Positions 35,120 to 44,790 are shown, numbered from the stretch's first letter. The stretch is DNA of 64,000 nucleotides from Agaribacillus aureus (GCA_030442055.1 JAUJEB010000005.1:372001-436000), one strand, 5' to 3'. Notes: generated by a model not told the origin, from the letters alone. A program made the numbers and translations.

Positions 35120-36139
35120 TTATTCCAGGAACTTCCTGGGAGGGACCAGGAACAGGCTGAAGTTCCAGATGAAGGAATCTTTTAAATCGTTATTAATGAT
35201 CTGGTCAACATCGAAATCATAGGAATCCGAAACATCATAATCTATATTGCTGCGGTAACCTGCTTCCACACCAAACCACAACCAATCGTGAATTTCCCTT
35301 TCCCAAACCAGCATAAATCGGACCTCGGATTTATCGAGATAGGTGAGGTCCTGGTTCACGTCCGCCAGGTGGATACCATAATTGGCGCCGTTTAATTCTG
35401 TTTTAAGATAGAAGTAATTTTTTTCCGACAAGCTGTTGTAACGTAACTTCATTTTAACCGGAAGAATGGATTCAACACCCCAGCGATCATTAAAAGTATG
35501 ATTATAACTAAACAGTGGGAATACCGAGCGTTTACCAAAGTTATAACTGTAGGCCAGCCCTACGGCGTAAGACAAATATCTATTTTGTTTCCATCCAAAT
35601 AGTGGAGCAAAAGAATAACGGAGGAATTCCTTTTTTCCGAAGTTTTCATCCAGGTTATAATCTCCATTTAGCCCTATGCTGACGCGGAGCAAAAAATACT
35701 TGTTGGTTAAAGTAGATTTAACAAAGAATATTTCACCTTTCATACTATTCAGATTGCGGTCATTCAGATTGTTATAAAAGGGATAATCAATATTTTCTGC
35801 ATTTTCGAATCGGAATTCTTCTGTGTAGTATTCCAGGCCAATAGCAATTTTAAAACTTTCCTTGAGCAACACCGGCGCTCTCAGCTTAAATTGCCAACGG
35901 CTATTACTTTTAATTTCGGCATTGGCATTGCCAATCGGATCGGCAGCCCTGGATTTAATGCCATAATTTAAGGTGGCTTCTCTTTTGATTACTAACCCCT
36001 TGGCTCTCGGTACACCCATAACACCCGGAACACAGAAAACAGAATCCGTGCAGCTAAGAATGGTTTCCTGGGCCAGTAGCGGTTTTTCCAAAACGACCAG
36101 CAGGATTGAAATAAAAACAACAGGTATACTTTTCTTCAT
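35120..36139 (-). CDS. Outer-membrane beta-barrel protein (DUF6268-like)
   Basis: 339 residues. The signal peptide is MKKSIPVVFISILLVVLEKP plus LLAQ. The mature protein is a series of beta-strands with aromatic girdles (FKLRAPVLLKESFKIAIGLE, NKYFLLRVSIGLNGDYNLDE, YLSYAVGLAYSYNFGKRSVF), consistent with the DUF6268 barrel family of Bacteroidota. It ends in SFIWNFSLFLVPPRKFLE, where the penultimate strand is aromatic. It has its own promoter region (260 bp upstream to the SRPBCC gene). Transport or structural roles are possible; nothing identifies a ligand. Confidence 0.7.
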   Translation of the reverse strand: MKKSIPVVFISILLVVLEKPLLAQETILSCTDSVFCVPGVMGVPRAKGLVIKREATLNYGIKSRAADPIGNANAEIKSNSRWQFKLRAPVLLKESFKIAIGLEYYTEEFRFENAENIDYPFYNNLNDRNLNSMKGEIFFVKSTLTNKYFLLRVSIGLNGDYNLDENFGKKEFLRYSFAPLFGWKQNRYLSYAVGLAYSYNFGKRSVFPLFSYNHTFNDRWGVESILPVKMKLRYNSLSEKNYFYLKTELNGANYGIHLADVNQDLTYLDKSEVRFMLVWEREIHDWLWFGVEAGYRSNIDYDVSDSYDFDVDQIINNDLKDSFIWNFSLFLVPPRKFLE

Positions 36140-36399
36140 AAAAAGATTTACAGCAATACAACGGTTGTTTGGGTAGATTTAATATCTAATGATCACAAAC
36201 TTAAACAGAAGATATTAAAGAAAACAGGCTTCTTAACCGCCAATCGGAGGCCTGTGTATAGTAGATAACAATGTAAAGCGGTTAAAAAGTTTTAACAGGT
36301 AGGAAGGGTTGTTTGATAGATAGTGTAACTGCTGTTACATGCAATTGTGGAATGTTATACTGGCCGGGATTAAAAAATCTGTATTTCCTTTACAACTTC

Positions 36400-36846
36400 T
36401 TATTCCACCAAATTCCTGATAGCCTGTAATATCGAATCCCAACCACCGCCACTCATCGTGTCGTTGTATCTTTTTTCACCTTCGGCAACAGTGGCAAAGT
36501 CGCCATGGGTCACTGACAGTGTGGTGAGACCGTTTTCATGGGTCAGGTTATAGGTGACCGTTAGATAGTTTTCCGGAATGTCCTCCCAGTCTGCGTTGGG
36601 ATCAAAAGTGGTGTAGATTAATTGTTTTTCCGGCTCAATATTCACCATGTTGCCTTTTACAAAGATGACTTCTTTGTCCTCCATTAATCCTTTCCATAAT
36701 ATCGGGCTGCCCGCTTTGAAATCTGAAACAACCTCGCAGCCGAACATGTATTTTTTAGTTTGGCTGGGATTCACCAAAGCATCCCAGACTTTTGAGGCTG
36801 GTGCGTTTATGGTAATCTGAGCTTTTATGATACGTGGGTTATCCAT
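36400..36846 (-). CDS. SRPBCC/AHSA1-family protein
   Basis: 148 residues, cytoplasmic. IKAQITINAPASKVWDALVN at the start and LTVTYNLTHENGLTTLSVTH plus a C-terminal helix (GGGWDSILQAIRNLVE) give the START/AHSA1 fold, a hydrophobic-pocket domain used for ligand binding or Hsp90 co-chaperone-like roles. It lies 110 bp downstream of the AraC regulator on the same strand, so it is likely the regulator's target or operon partner. The ligand is unknown. Confidence 0.9.
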   Translation of the reverse strand: MDNPRIIKAQITINAPASKVWDALVNPSQTKKYMFGCEVVSDFKAGSPILWKGLMEDKEVIFVKGNMVNIEPEKQLIYTTFDPNADWEDIPENYLTVTYNLTHENGLTTLSVTHGDFATVAEGEKRYNDTMSGGGWDSILQAIRNLVE

Positions 36847-36956
36847 ATTTCTTTTTTTAGAAGTGGTGTTTAGCTTTTTGCTTAAAGAAAATAGTTATTC
36901 CTGACAGGTTTGTGTAAATAAAGGAGTAAAAAGTGCATGATCAGGAGCAGTTGTGA

Positions 36957-37916
36957 TCATTTACGAAATTCGCTGGGGGAGATACCAAACTTCTTTCTGA
37001 AGGCGTTGGCGAAATGCTGGGGGGAATAATAACCCAGAAGATAAGCAATCTCGCCAATACTTTTACCAGAGTCCTGTAACTCTTCCTTAGCCCTTTCCAG
37101 GCGAAAATCGGATAAATATCCAAAAACCGTGACACCAAAAAGCTCTCTGAACCCACGTTTAAGTTTGTATTCATTAATACCTATTATTTTTGACAATTCC
37201 GAAAGTGTGGGCGGGTTTTCCATTTTTTCCTGCAAAATTTGGCGTGCATACACAAGCCGGTCCTGGTCATCCTTTTTTTTGTAAAAGATATTTTCCCTAC
37301 GCAATGACTGATCGTAAGCCTCTGCCTGCATCACCAGAATTTCCACACATTTTGATAGCAGAAATAACTTTTTCATATGTCCCGAGTAGGCGCAAGTCAA
37401 AATGGATTGAATGGCTGTATGGAGATCGGGATGGATAAACAGAGAGGTGGGTGATAGCACGGCTGGCTCATCTTTTTGCATTTTCAGGAGGAATTGTTTG
37501 AGCGTATCATTGCCGTCTTTGGCAAGTCGATAGAAGGCTTCCGGTTCCCATTCAATACTAAAAGATTCGCCTTGAAGTTCCTGGTTTTCGAAGGTATTGC
37601 TATATCCTTTGGTGTGGACAATATTATGCTGCCCTCTTTTGACAGTATAGGTGTGGCCCGATTGGCGGATAACGTAGGCGCCCTTTAAATTAAAAGACAA
37701 ACTTACAATCTGATCGGCATTTTGTTTTTCAAAGCAAAACCTGTCCCGAAAATAATTTTTATAATGATTTATTCTGATGCCGTCAAAAAACCAGCGCCTG
37801 ACTTCCAATTTACCATAGGGCAGGGTAACCACTGCTGATTGCTCCTGTAGTTTATCGGCTGAAAATATATCGGGGAGTGGATGCTCATAAGCTAGTAAAA
37901 CCTCGGGATGACTCAT
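36957..37916 (-). CDS. AraC-family transcriptional regulator
   Basis: 319 residues. The N-terminal 210 residues form a ligand/dimerisation domain (with VRRWFFDGIRINHYKNYF and VIRQSGHTYTVKRGQHNIVH). The C-terminal 100 residues are two helix-turn-helices: NPPTLSELSKIIGINEYKLK, RGFRELFGVTVFGYLSDFRL and SIGEIAYLLGYYSPQHFANA, ending FRKKFGISPSEFRK. This resembles siderophore-type AraC regulators of Bacteroidota (PchR-like), but there is no siderophore gene beside it. It precedes the SRPBCC gene in the same direction. Confidence 0.95.
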   Translation of the reverse strand: MSHPEVLLAYEHPLPDIFSADKLQEQSAVVTLPYGKLEVRRWFFDGIRINHYKNYFRDRFCFEKQNADQIVSLSFNLKGAYVIRQSGHTYTVKRGQHNIVHTKGYSNTFENQELQGESFSIEWEPEAFYRLAKDGNDTLKQFLLKMQKDEPAVLSPTSLFIHPDLHTAIQSILTCAYSGHMKKLFLLSKCVEILVMQAEAYDQSLRRENIFYKKKDDQDRLVYARQILQEKMENPPTLSELSKIIGINEYKLKRGFRELFGVTVFGYLSDFRLERAKEELQDSGKSIGEIAYLLGYYSPQHFANAFRKKFGISPSEFRK

Positions 37917-38170
37917 CCAAAAAAGTTATAAATAATTCTTTTTAAAAAAAAGTCATTTTTAATAGGGAATACAGGCATCATTTTATGTCTATCGAACAAT
38001 CCGTAGCGTTAAATTAGATCGGAAATCATTTACATCCTGTGCGCTGCGTGGATAGAAATTAGTTCCATTTGTAAGGAATTATCAGCGCTTGTTTTATTCT
38101 ATTTTGGCAGCATTGGTAATGCAAGTGTTTCTGGCACAAAAAAACAAGATCCTATGAAGTAACCACTTTA
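37917..38170. other. Intergenic stretch
   Basis: Upstream region of the AraC gene and downstream region of the DUF1501 gene. No coding frame or clear terminator was seen. Confidence 0.4.
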
Positions 38171-39613
38171 TCAGGCCAGTATGTCGTGAACTATATGACC
38201 ATGAACGTCTGTCAACCGGATGTCGCGACCTCCAAAACGGAATGTGAGCCTTTCGTGGTTAACACCTAAAAGATGCAGCATGGTAGCATGGATATCATGA
38301 ACGGAAACCTCGTTTTCGATCACCCGGTAACCATAGTCGTCGGTTTTGCCATAAATGGTCCCTCCCTTTATGCCGGCACCGGCCATCCACATACTGAATG
38401 CAGAGGGGTTATGATCGCGGCCATCACTGCCTTGTGCGAAAGGTGTGCGCCCGAACTCTCCGGTCCAGATGACCAGCGTTTCCTCCATCAGCCCTCTCGA
38501 TTTGAGATCTTTTAGTAGGCCGGCAATAGGTTGGTCGACGGCATGCGCATTTCTTTCATGACCGTCTTTGAGTCCGCCGTGTTGATCCCATCTGTCTGCT
38601 TTCACCTTGGGGCAGGTAACTTCCACAAACCTTACTCCCCTTTCTATCAACCTCCTGGCCAGCAAACACTGGGCACCGTAGCTTCTGGTGTGCGGGTCGT
38701 CGGATTGCATGCCGTACAATTTTTGTGTGGCATCTGATTCGCTTGAAAATTCTGTCAACTCCGGCACGGAAGATTGCATTTTGTATGCCAGTTCGTAGTT
38801 GGAAATGGCTGACTCCACAGCATCTGCGTGACCCAGATTGCCTATCAGGCTATTGTCCATTTGTTTGATAAATGCCAGTTTTTGATTTTGCAGACCTTCT
38901 ACTAATTCCTGGGGTGTAATATTGGCGAGCGGTACCGGGCCTGCCTTGAGAATAGATGCCTGATAAGAGGCTGGAAGAAAGCCACTTTTGAAATTATCCA
39001 GTCCTCCCGGAGGAATAAGCCCGCCGTCTAAAACCACATATCCCGGCAGGTTATTGTTTTCGCTGCCCAGCCCGTACGTAACCCAGGCGCCCATACTTGG
39101 TCTGCCCTGAATCCCGCTGCCCGTATGGAGAAAATAGTTGGCATTGGTGTGTTCAGGGAAATTGGAGACCATAGACCTCACCAAAGCAATATCATCGACG
39201 CAGGTAGCTATATGAGGAAATAATTCACTTACCGGCATACCACATTCCCCATATTGTTTAAACTTCCACGGGCTTTTTAGGATCTTGCCGACATTTCCAA
39301 ATTGTGTGGCATCTACTTTAAACTTTTTGTTAGGGTCTTCCCCGTTCTCTTTCTCGAGTCTTGGTTTGGGATCAAATGAATCTACCTGGGAAACACCGCC
39401 GTCCATATACAAAAAAATGACATTCTTTGCTTTCGGCATGTAATTAGGTGTTTGCGCCAATTGCGCCAGTGTGGAAGATGGATCACTCAATTGTTTACAG
39501 GCGGTGGATACACCTCCGAAAAGACTTAAAAATGCCAGCGAGCCGAAGCCTCCTTTGCATATTCCCAGCATTTCACGGCGGGTCAGGGGTTTGTGAATTT
39601 TATGATTTCCCAT
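38171..39613 (-). CDS. DUF1501 protein (secreted, alkaline-phosphatase-like fold)
   Basis: 480 residues. It opens with a Tat-like signal (KPLTRREMLGICKGGFGSLA) containing the twin Arg. DUF1501 blocks: NVIFLYMDGGVSQVDSFDPK, FPEHTNANYFLHTGSGIQGR, WVTYGLGSENNNLPGYVVLD, WDQHGGLKDGHERNAHAVDQ and IWTGEFGRTPFAQGSDGRDH NP, the last resembling the metal site of sulfatase/phosphatase folds. Such proteins are exported. The start codon shares bases with the stop of the DUF1553 gene (TGATG at 39611-39615), so the pair is translationally coupled. In Planctomycetes the same pair occurs in large families; the substrate is unknown, possibly sulfated or complex polymers. Confidence 0.93.
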   Translation of the reverse strand: MGNHKIHKPLTRREMLGICKGGFGSLAFLSLFGGVSTACKQLSDPSSTLAQLAQTPNYMPKAKNVIFLYMDGGVSQVDSFDPKPRLEKENGEDPNKKFKVDATQFGNVGKILKSPWKFKQYGECGMPVSELFPHIATCVDDIALVRSMVSNFPEHTNANYFLHTGSGIQGRPSMGAWVTYGLGSENNNLPGYVVLDGGLIPPGGLDNFKSGFLPASYQASILKAGPVPLANITPQELVEGLQNQKLAFIKQMDNSLIGNLGHADAVESAISNYELAYKMQSSVPELTEFSSESDATQKLYGMQSDDPHTRSYGAQCLLARRLIERGVRFVEVTCPKVKADRWDQHGGLKDGHERNAHAVDQPIAGLLKDLKSRGLMEETLVIWTGEFGRTPFAQGSDGRDHNPSAFSMWMAGAGIKGGTIYGKTDDYGYRVIENEVSVHDIHATMLHLLGVNHERLTFRFGGRDIRLTDVHGHIVHDILA

Positions 39614-42600
39614 CAGATCAGATAAATAAATTCCTTTAAGTTAAAAACTGAATGACAATAGTCTTTCCATACATCTAGACTATCTAATACATCATCCTCT
39701 TTGATATCATGAGATTTGGCTAAAGTATTTATAAAGGTCTTTGCCTGTTCTAGTTCTGCCTGCTCGGGTTCCCTGCCAAGTGCCTTAATATAAATATATT
39801 CCAGCCTAGTGTCTATATTCTTATTATTTTGGCTGATAATATCTTTTGCCATAATCTCCGCCTGCTGCAGGACAAAAGGGTCGTTCATTAATATAAGCGA
39901 TTGAGCAGGTACGTTGGTGACATTTCTTTTCCCAAAAGTGGAAAATGGGATAGGCCGGTCAAATATCAGCATCATTGGCTGCATGAAATTCCGGCGTACT
40001 TCCTGGTAAATACTTCTTTTACCATCTCCGTCAATGGGTCCTGAAGTACCTGGCCGGCCCCTGCCCTGCATAAACTCGGTAAGATGGACAGGCACCGGCG
40101 GTCCGTACATTTCGGGATTGAAGTTCCCTGCCACCATCAACAGCCCGTCTCTGATCGCTTCTGACTCCAACCTTCGGACCGGAAAATGAGACAGCCATAA
40201 ATTATTGGGATCAATTTTCTGAGCCCGCGATCCGGCACTTACCGATCTCTTGAAGGCCTTGGTCATCACGATGTGCCTGATCATTTTTTTAATTGACCAC
40301 TTATCTTCCTGAAACCTGAGGGCCAGGTAATCCAGCAATTGGGGGTGGGTAGGAAGCTTTCCCTGAAGGCCAAAGTTGTCCACCGTTTCCACAATACCCC
40401 TGCCAAATAAATGATGCCAGATCCGGTTTACCATTACCCGGGAGGTCAACGGATTGTCGGGGTCAAGAATAGCATCGACCAGCTCTATTCTGCCACTTCC
40501 TGTTGATACAACAGGTGCATTTTCGGATGTTATGGCCGACAGAAATCCGCGGGAGACAGCCTCTTTTGACAGATCGTTGTGATTGCCCCGGTTAAAAACC
40601 GGACTGTTAATACCAAATCCCTCACTGATTCCCATGAAAAAGGTTGAGTCAACAAGGTGTTGAGCCAGTAGCTTTTTCTTTTTAAGTAATGGATTTGCTT
40701 CCGGGAAATGGCCACTAAGTATTTTTTTGTTTAAAAGGTTATTCAATGTTTTAACCTGTTGCGGAGAACATTTATTGTTTGCCCAGTCCTCTATGGCCTG
40801 CCGCACATTGGTGATTTCAGCATTGGAGGAATTTTTCAACGAGGGCCATTCCTTCTCAAAGGCCACTACATATTCCACATCGACGAAGGCGTTTTCAGGT
40901 AATTGGTATACATGCTTTTTAAAGGTCCCGGGCAGAATTTCAATGTAAGCCTTATGTCCTTTCCATGGAGACAGGTTAAATTTGATGTTTTTCCAGACCT
41001 TGCTGTTGATCTTTTTATCCAGTTCACCGTAAATCGGATTTTGGATCAACTGAAAATTATCAATAATAATTCTTACCGTGGCATTTTCACCCATGGCCTT
41101 AACGCCTATAAAATTCTTGTCGATCGTAAAATTGGGGGATCTCAAGGCGCCGTATATTCCTTTGGTCAGTTGCTGGCTTGATGCTTTTCCATCTGCAATT
41201 TTCAGCAAATTCTTATTTTTCTTGTCAAATATGAGCTCGCCAAGTGTTGTCTGTTGCCCGAATGCATAGCCTTCACTTTTCCACCCATCCAAATCACCAT
41301 TCCTGAAATCTGCCATAACTTCGTAGCCTGGATGGCTCGCTATTTCCGGAGCTTTGGGGCTTTTAGCTGAGACTTTTGTGGAAACGGTGGTACTTTCTTT
41401 CAACCATTGACCGGCCACCATATTTTTTAAAGCGTCACTGACTGCGGCTATCTCTGTCACATTTTCAACTTTTTCAAAGGTAAGATTTGCGGGTCTTTGT
41501 GAAAACCGGCTACTTTCCATCACCCCATACATGGCGTAATAGTCGGCTGTGGGGATGGGATCAAACTTATGATCGTGGCATCTTGCACAAGATACGGTTA
41601 GCGCCTGAAATGTTTTGGTGGTGACGTCGATCATATTGTCGATTCTATCTGCCTCATCTTTTCTGATATCTACCGGGCTGTGGGTTCCTTCACCCATAGC
41701 GTAGAAGGCTGTACCGAGCTGCGATTCGTTGAATCCGGTTTCCTTATTCCAACGGATAGAATCCATCATATCACCCGCCAGGTGTTCCCTTACCAACAGA
41801 TCATAAGGCACGTCTTCATTAAATGCCCTGATCAGATAATCGCGATATTTCCAGGCGCCGGGAATAGTGTAGTCAAACTCATGTCCCTTGGTCTCCGCAT
41901 ACCTGACAACGTCCATCCAGTGTCTGGCCCATCTTTCTCCAAAGGCGCTTGAATTCAGGTAGTGATCTACGACTTTTTCATAAGCATCGGGACTTTGGTC
42001 GGCGATGAACTGATTAATCTTTTCAGGTGTTGGGGGCAGTCCCGTCAACAGGTAAGAGACTCTTCGGATCAGTGCGTTTTTATCGGCTTGAGGTGCAGGT
42101 TCCAATCCCTGTTGCTCGATTTTATCCAATATGAAATTGTCAATTTGATGAATCGGCTCTTCATTATCCACTTTTTGGAACGCTTCCCTGTCAGGCGCAA
42201 TAAATGCCCAATGGGGTTTCCACTCCGTGCCCTGATCGATCCATTTTTTGAGAACCGCTATCTCATATTCGCTAAGCTCCATGTTTGACTCTATAGCAGG
42301 CATCCTCAAGTCCGGGTCTTCGTGTGTAATGCGGTGGACAAGTTCGCTTTTTTCAGCATGTCCCGGAACGATGGCCCGCGTGCCTTTTTCCAGCAGCGCC
42401 GTGGCACCTTCAAAGGTATCCAGCCGTAACCCGGCTTCCCGGCTGCTGGGATCCGGTCCGTGGCATAAGTAACACTTTTGAACCAATATTGGTCGCACGT
42501 GAAAGTTAAAATCTACCTTTTCAGGAATCGAAGCGGAGTATTCGTTCCCGCAACGGAACAAAGTGAATGCAATCAAGCAGAATATTACGGTTGGTCGTGC

Positions 42601-42651
42601 TTGTTTTTTATGCTTGTCTTTTATTCTAAAATGGTTGTATAAACGCATCAT
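39613..42651 (-). CDS. PSCyt1/PSCyt2/DUF1553 protein (cytochrome c-like, exported)
   Basis: 1012 residues. A lipoprotein-like N-terminus (FCLIAFTLFRC) precedes a c-type heme motif C60-YLCH within VRPILVQKCYLCHGPDP, the Planctomycete cytochrome C domain (about 48-120). A DUF1549/PSCyt2 region follows (about 165-380: GERWARHWMDVVRYAETKGH, CARCHDHKFDPIPTADYYAM, with a second CxxCH), then a beta-rich insert (about 430-610), and the C-terminal DUF1553 (about 690-980: NPLTSRVMVNRIWHHLFGRG). It is co-translated with DUF1501. An extracytoplasmic redox or degradative role is the usual guess. The pair is frequent in Planctomycetes and present in some marine Cytophagales. Confidence 0.94.
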   Translation of the reverse strand: MMRLYNHFRIKDKHKKQARPTVIFCLIAFTLFRCGNEYSASIPEKVDFNFHVRPILVQKCYLCHGPDPSSREAGLRLDTFEGATALLEKGTRAIVPGHAEKSELVHRITHEDPDLRMPAIESNMELSEYEIAVLKKWIDQGTEWKPHWAFIAPDREAFQKVDNEEPIHQIDNFILDKIEQQGLEPAPQADKNALIRRVSYLLTGLPPTPEKINQFIADQSPDAYEKVVDHYLNSSAFGERWARHWMDVVRYAETKGHEFDYTIPGAWKYRDYLIRAFNEDVPYDLLVREHLAGDMMDSIRWNKETGFNESQLGTAFYAMGEGTHSPVDIRKDEADRIDNMIDVTTKTFQALTVSCARCHDHKFDPIPTADYYAMYGVMESSRFSQRPANLTFEKVENVTEIAAVSDALKNMVAGQWLKESTTVSTKVSAKSPKAPEIASHPGYEVMADFRNGDLDGWKSEGYAFGQQTTLGELIFDKKNKNLLKIADGKASSQQLTKGIYGALRSPNFTIDKNFIGVKAMGENATVRIIIDNFQLIQNPIYGELDKKINSKVWKNIKFNLSPWKGHKAYIEILPGTFKKHVYQLPENAFVDVEYVVAFEKEWPSLKNSSNAEITNVRQAIEDWANNKCSPQQVKTLNNLLNKKILSGHFPEANPLLKKKKLLAQHLVDSTFFMGISEGFGINSPVFNRGNHNDLSKEAVSRGFLSAITSENAPVVSTGSGRIELVDAILDPDNPLTSRVMVNRIWHHLFGRGIVETVDNFGLQGKLPTHPQLLDYLALRFQEDKWSIKKMIRHIVMTKAFKRSVSAGSRAQKIDPNNLWLSHFPVRRLESEAIRDGLLMVAGNFNPEMYGPPVPVHLTEFMQGRGRPGTSGPIDGDGKRSIYQEVRRNFMQPMMLIFDRPIPFSTFGKRNVTNVPAQSLILMNDPFVLQQAEIMAKDIISQNNKNIDTRLEYIYIKALGREPEQAELEQAKTFINTLAKSHDIKEDDVLDSLDVWKDYCHSVFNLKEFIYLI

Positions 42652-42980
42652 GATAACATCACCTGAATTTTGCCTTCCCTGCGCCAGGGTATTTTAACCG
42701 GTAGGGGAGAATTTCTTCAAAGACCACTACAAAATTGCAAGAGGGTTATTGAATTTGCCGTTTCTAATAAGTAAGATACCATTTTATTGGGTGAAATTAA
42801 AGATTTAAAGAAACTTCCTTGGTTCAACTGGGGTATTTGCCAATGAGTTTTGGCATTACCAGAGGTATACCTTATGCGCAGGGCACCAGGCTTTTAGTCA
42901 GGGCGTAAATTTTTGATTTATTTACATGGGTTGAAACATCGGGTTAACTAAAAAATCAATTATTCGTTTGATTGCTAATA
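42652..42980. other. Divergent intergenic region
   Basis: Holds the promoters of the DUF1553 (minus) and GAF-LuxR (plus) genes. A short hairpin CCCTG-CGC-CAGGG lies at about 42686. It resembles the end of a THI element but lacks CTGAGA and the other blocks, so no riboswitch is called. Confidence 0.4.
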
Positions 42981-43946
42981 ATGGATGACAAAGAATATTT
43001 TTCCCATTTGTATGAAATTGCCAGTCATTTAAACAAGGAATTCTCCTTGCATTCGGCACTCAGAAAATCATTGGAAAAAACGGTTGAATTGCTAAATCTT
43101 GAAACAGGATGGATTTGGCTGGTTCAGGGAGATGTGAGATCGGTTTACCTGGCAGCCTCCTATAATTTGCCACCAGCATTGAGCAATCACCCGGAAAGGC
43201 TTTCGGGCTGGTGTTTCTGTATTAAAAAATATTTATCCAACGACATTGAAAAGGCCAGCAATATCAGTGAGATCCTATGTACCCGGCTCAAAGATATCAA
43301 ATCAGGAACGATGGACTTAAAGTTCCACGCGACGATTCCTATAACGGCCAATGGGCAAAAAGTGGGACTCTTGAATCTCCTGAGTAAAGAGACGCAGCGA
43401 CTGGATGAAAAGCAATTGTCTATTCTTAATACGATCAGCGAGCTTATTGCCATAGCGATCCAGCGAACAAGGACACAGGCATCCTATGGCCGCGAATCTC
43501 AGGGGAATGACCATCATATCCATGAAGTAATCGGCAGGGTGATAAGTCCCAGAGTTAAGGAGTTGCAGGCAGGCCTGAATAATCTGAAATCCTTTGCGGA
43601 AAAAAAAGACTTTTCCAATGCTCTTAAAAGCATAAAAGGATCCTTAAGCCAGGTGGAGGAGCTAAAACATCAGTTATCCCTTATTTTGGATGAATCCGCT
43701 GACCATCAAACAGAGAAGGTCGCCGAAAAGGATTTTCATTACCCGTCTTTACATTTGACAGCCAGGGAGCTCGAGGTGCTGGGCCTGGTTAAAAAAGGCT
43801 ACACTAACCGGCAGATTGCGGAAAACCTTTTCGTCAGTGAACGTACCATTAAATTTCACATTTCATCCATTCTGTCCAAACTTTTTGCCAATACCCGCAC
43901 AGAGGCCGTTGACATTGCTGTACAGCGTGGACTGATCGGTCTGTAA
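42981..43946 (+). CDS. GAF-domain LuxR-family transcriptional regulator
   Basis: About 321 residues from the ATG at 42981 (MDDKEYFSHLYEIASHL); the frame extends three codons upstream to a TTG. A GAF-type sensor domain (about 20-160) contains LNLETGWIWLVQGDV, three cysteines near the middle (GWCFCIKKYL, ILCTRL) and VGLLNLLSKE. A helical linker (about 180-235) is like a dimerisation segment, and the C-terminal LuxR/NarL helix-turn-helix reads LTARELEVLGLVKKGYTNRQ, IAENLFVSERTIKFHISSIL. There is no receiver, so it likely senses a small molecule or redox state directly. It is followed by a perfect hairpin and then the SDR/QueA-like pair, which are candidate targets. Confidence 0.92.
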   Translation: MDDKEYFSHLYEIASHLNKEFSLHSALRKSLEKTVELLNLETGWIWLVQGDVRSVYLAASYNLPPALSNHPERLSGWCFCIKKYLSNDIEKASNISEILCTRLKDIKSGTMDLKFHATIPITANGQKVGLLNLLSKETQRLDEKQLSILNTISELIAIAIQRTRTQASYGRESQGNDHHIHEVIGRVISPRVKELQAGLNNLKSFAEKKDFSNALKSIKGSLSQVEELKHQLSLILDESADHQTEKVAEKDFHYPSLHLTARELEVLGLVKKGYTNRQIAENLFVSERTIKFHISSILSKLFANTRTEAVDIAVQRGLIGL

Positions 43947-43982
43947 TCTGCTTTTCCTCAATTTTTAAATAATCATACCGCG

Positions 43983-44004
43983 TACCTGTACCATCGTACA
44001 GGTA
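43983..44004 (+). promoter_or_regulatory. Perfect 9-bp hairpin or operator upstream of the SDR gene
   Basis: TACCTGTAC-CATC-GTACAGGTA is an exact inverted repeat 36 bases after the regulator stop and 78 bases before the SDR ATG. The T-tract is weak (TATCTTTCT), so it may be a terminator for the regulator gene or a dimer-binding operator for the SDR/QueA-like operon. Confidence 0.5.
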
Positions 44005-44082
44005 TCTTTCTGGACATTGGTCTGTTTTTTCCGGGTGTCGGGGTGAGGATATTTGCCTTACAGACATTTAAAAACAAATAAG

Positions 44083-44790
44083 ATGGAAGACAAAAAAACA
44101 GCATTGATAACAGGAGCCTCAAAAGGCCTGGGTTTTGCGCTGGCGGAAAGCCTGGCTCACAAAGGTTGGAATTTAATATTGAATGCCCGCAACGCAAAGC
44201 GTCTACTTGCGGCGAAAAACCATATAGCAGGGTTTACGAATGTCATCGCTATATCCGGAGATGTCAGGGATGAAATACATCTGTTGCAGCTGGCAGAAGT
44301 AATTGAAAAGGAGCAATGGAAATTGGATTTGGTCGTAAATAATGCCTCTGTCCTGGGTGTGTCGCCTATGAAAAATTTACTCGATCACCCGGTTGAAGAC
44401 CTTCATACTGTTTTACATACTAATATGATTGCCCCGATCTCGCTGCTGCAAAAGCTACGCCCACACCTCAGGAAGGGTGCAAAAATAATAAATGTGAGTA
44501 GTGACGCGGCAGTGGAGGCCTATGAGACCTGGGGTGCCTATGGGGGCAGTAAGGCCGGGCTTGATCATATGACAGCGATTTTGCGCAAAGAAAATCCTCA
44601 ATACCAATTTTATGCTTTTGACCCGGGAGACATGCGTACAGATATGTATCAGGCAGCTTTTCCTGGAGAGGATATCAGCGACCGTCCACTCCCGTCAGAA
44701 CAGGCAGTACCCGCGATTATGACACTGATCGAAAATACTATTCCGGGTGGTAGATATACCAGTAATTTCTCTAAAGAGCAAGCGGTATGA
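44083..44790 (+). CDS. Short-chain dehydrogenase/reductase
   Basis: About 235 residues from the ATG at 44083 (MEDKKTALITGASKGLGFAL); the frame starts ten codons earlier at a TTG, which is less likely. The Rossmann motif TGASKGLG, the structural NNAS, and the catalytic set S...YxxxK (INVSSDAAVEAYETWGAYGG SK) are all present, so it is an active-looking classical SDR using NAD(P). The substrate is unknown. The stop overlaps the start of the QueA-like gene (ATGA at 44787-44790), so the two proteins are made in a fixed ratio and probably act in one pathway. Confidence 0.93.
   Translation: MEDKKTALITGASKGLGFALAESLAHKGWNLILNARNAKRLLAAKNHIAGFTNVIAISGDVRDEIHLLQLAEVIEKEQWKLDLVVNNASVLGVSPMKNLLDHPVEDLHTVLHTNMIAPISLLQKLRPHLRKGAKIINVSSDAAVEAYETWGAYGGSKAGLDHMTAILRKENPQYQFYAFDPGDMRTDMYQAAFPGEDISDRPLPSEQAVPAIMTLIENTIPGGRYTSNFSKEQAV

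Noticed and set aside
41962-42288. 108-codon plus-strand frame inside the PSCyt1/DUF1553 gene
   Set aside because: Antisense to a well-supported long gene, with no domain or promoter of its own.
42660-42760. Sequence resembling the 3' end of a THI element upstream of the DUF1553 gene
   Set aside because: Only a CCCTGGCGCAGGG-like hairpin is present; the GGGGTGCC, CTGAGA and ACCTGATC blocks are missing.
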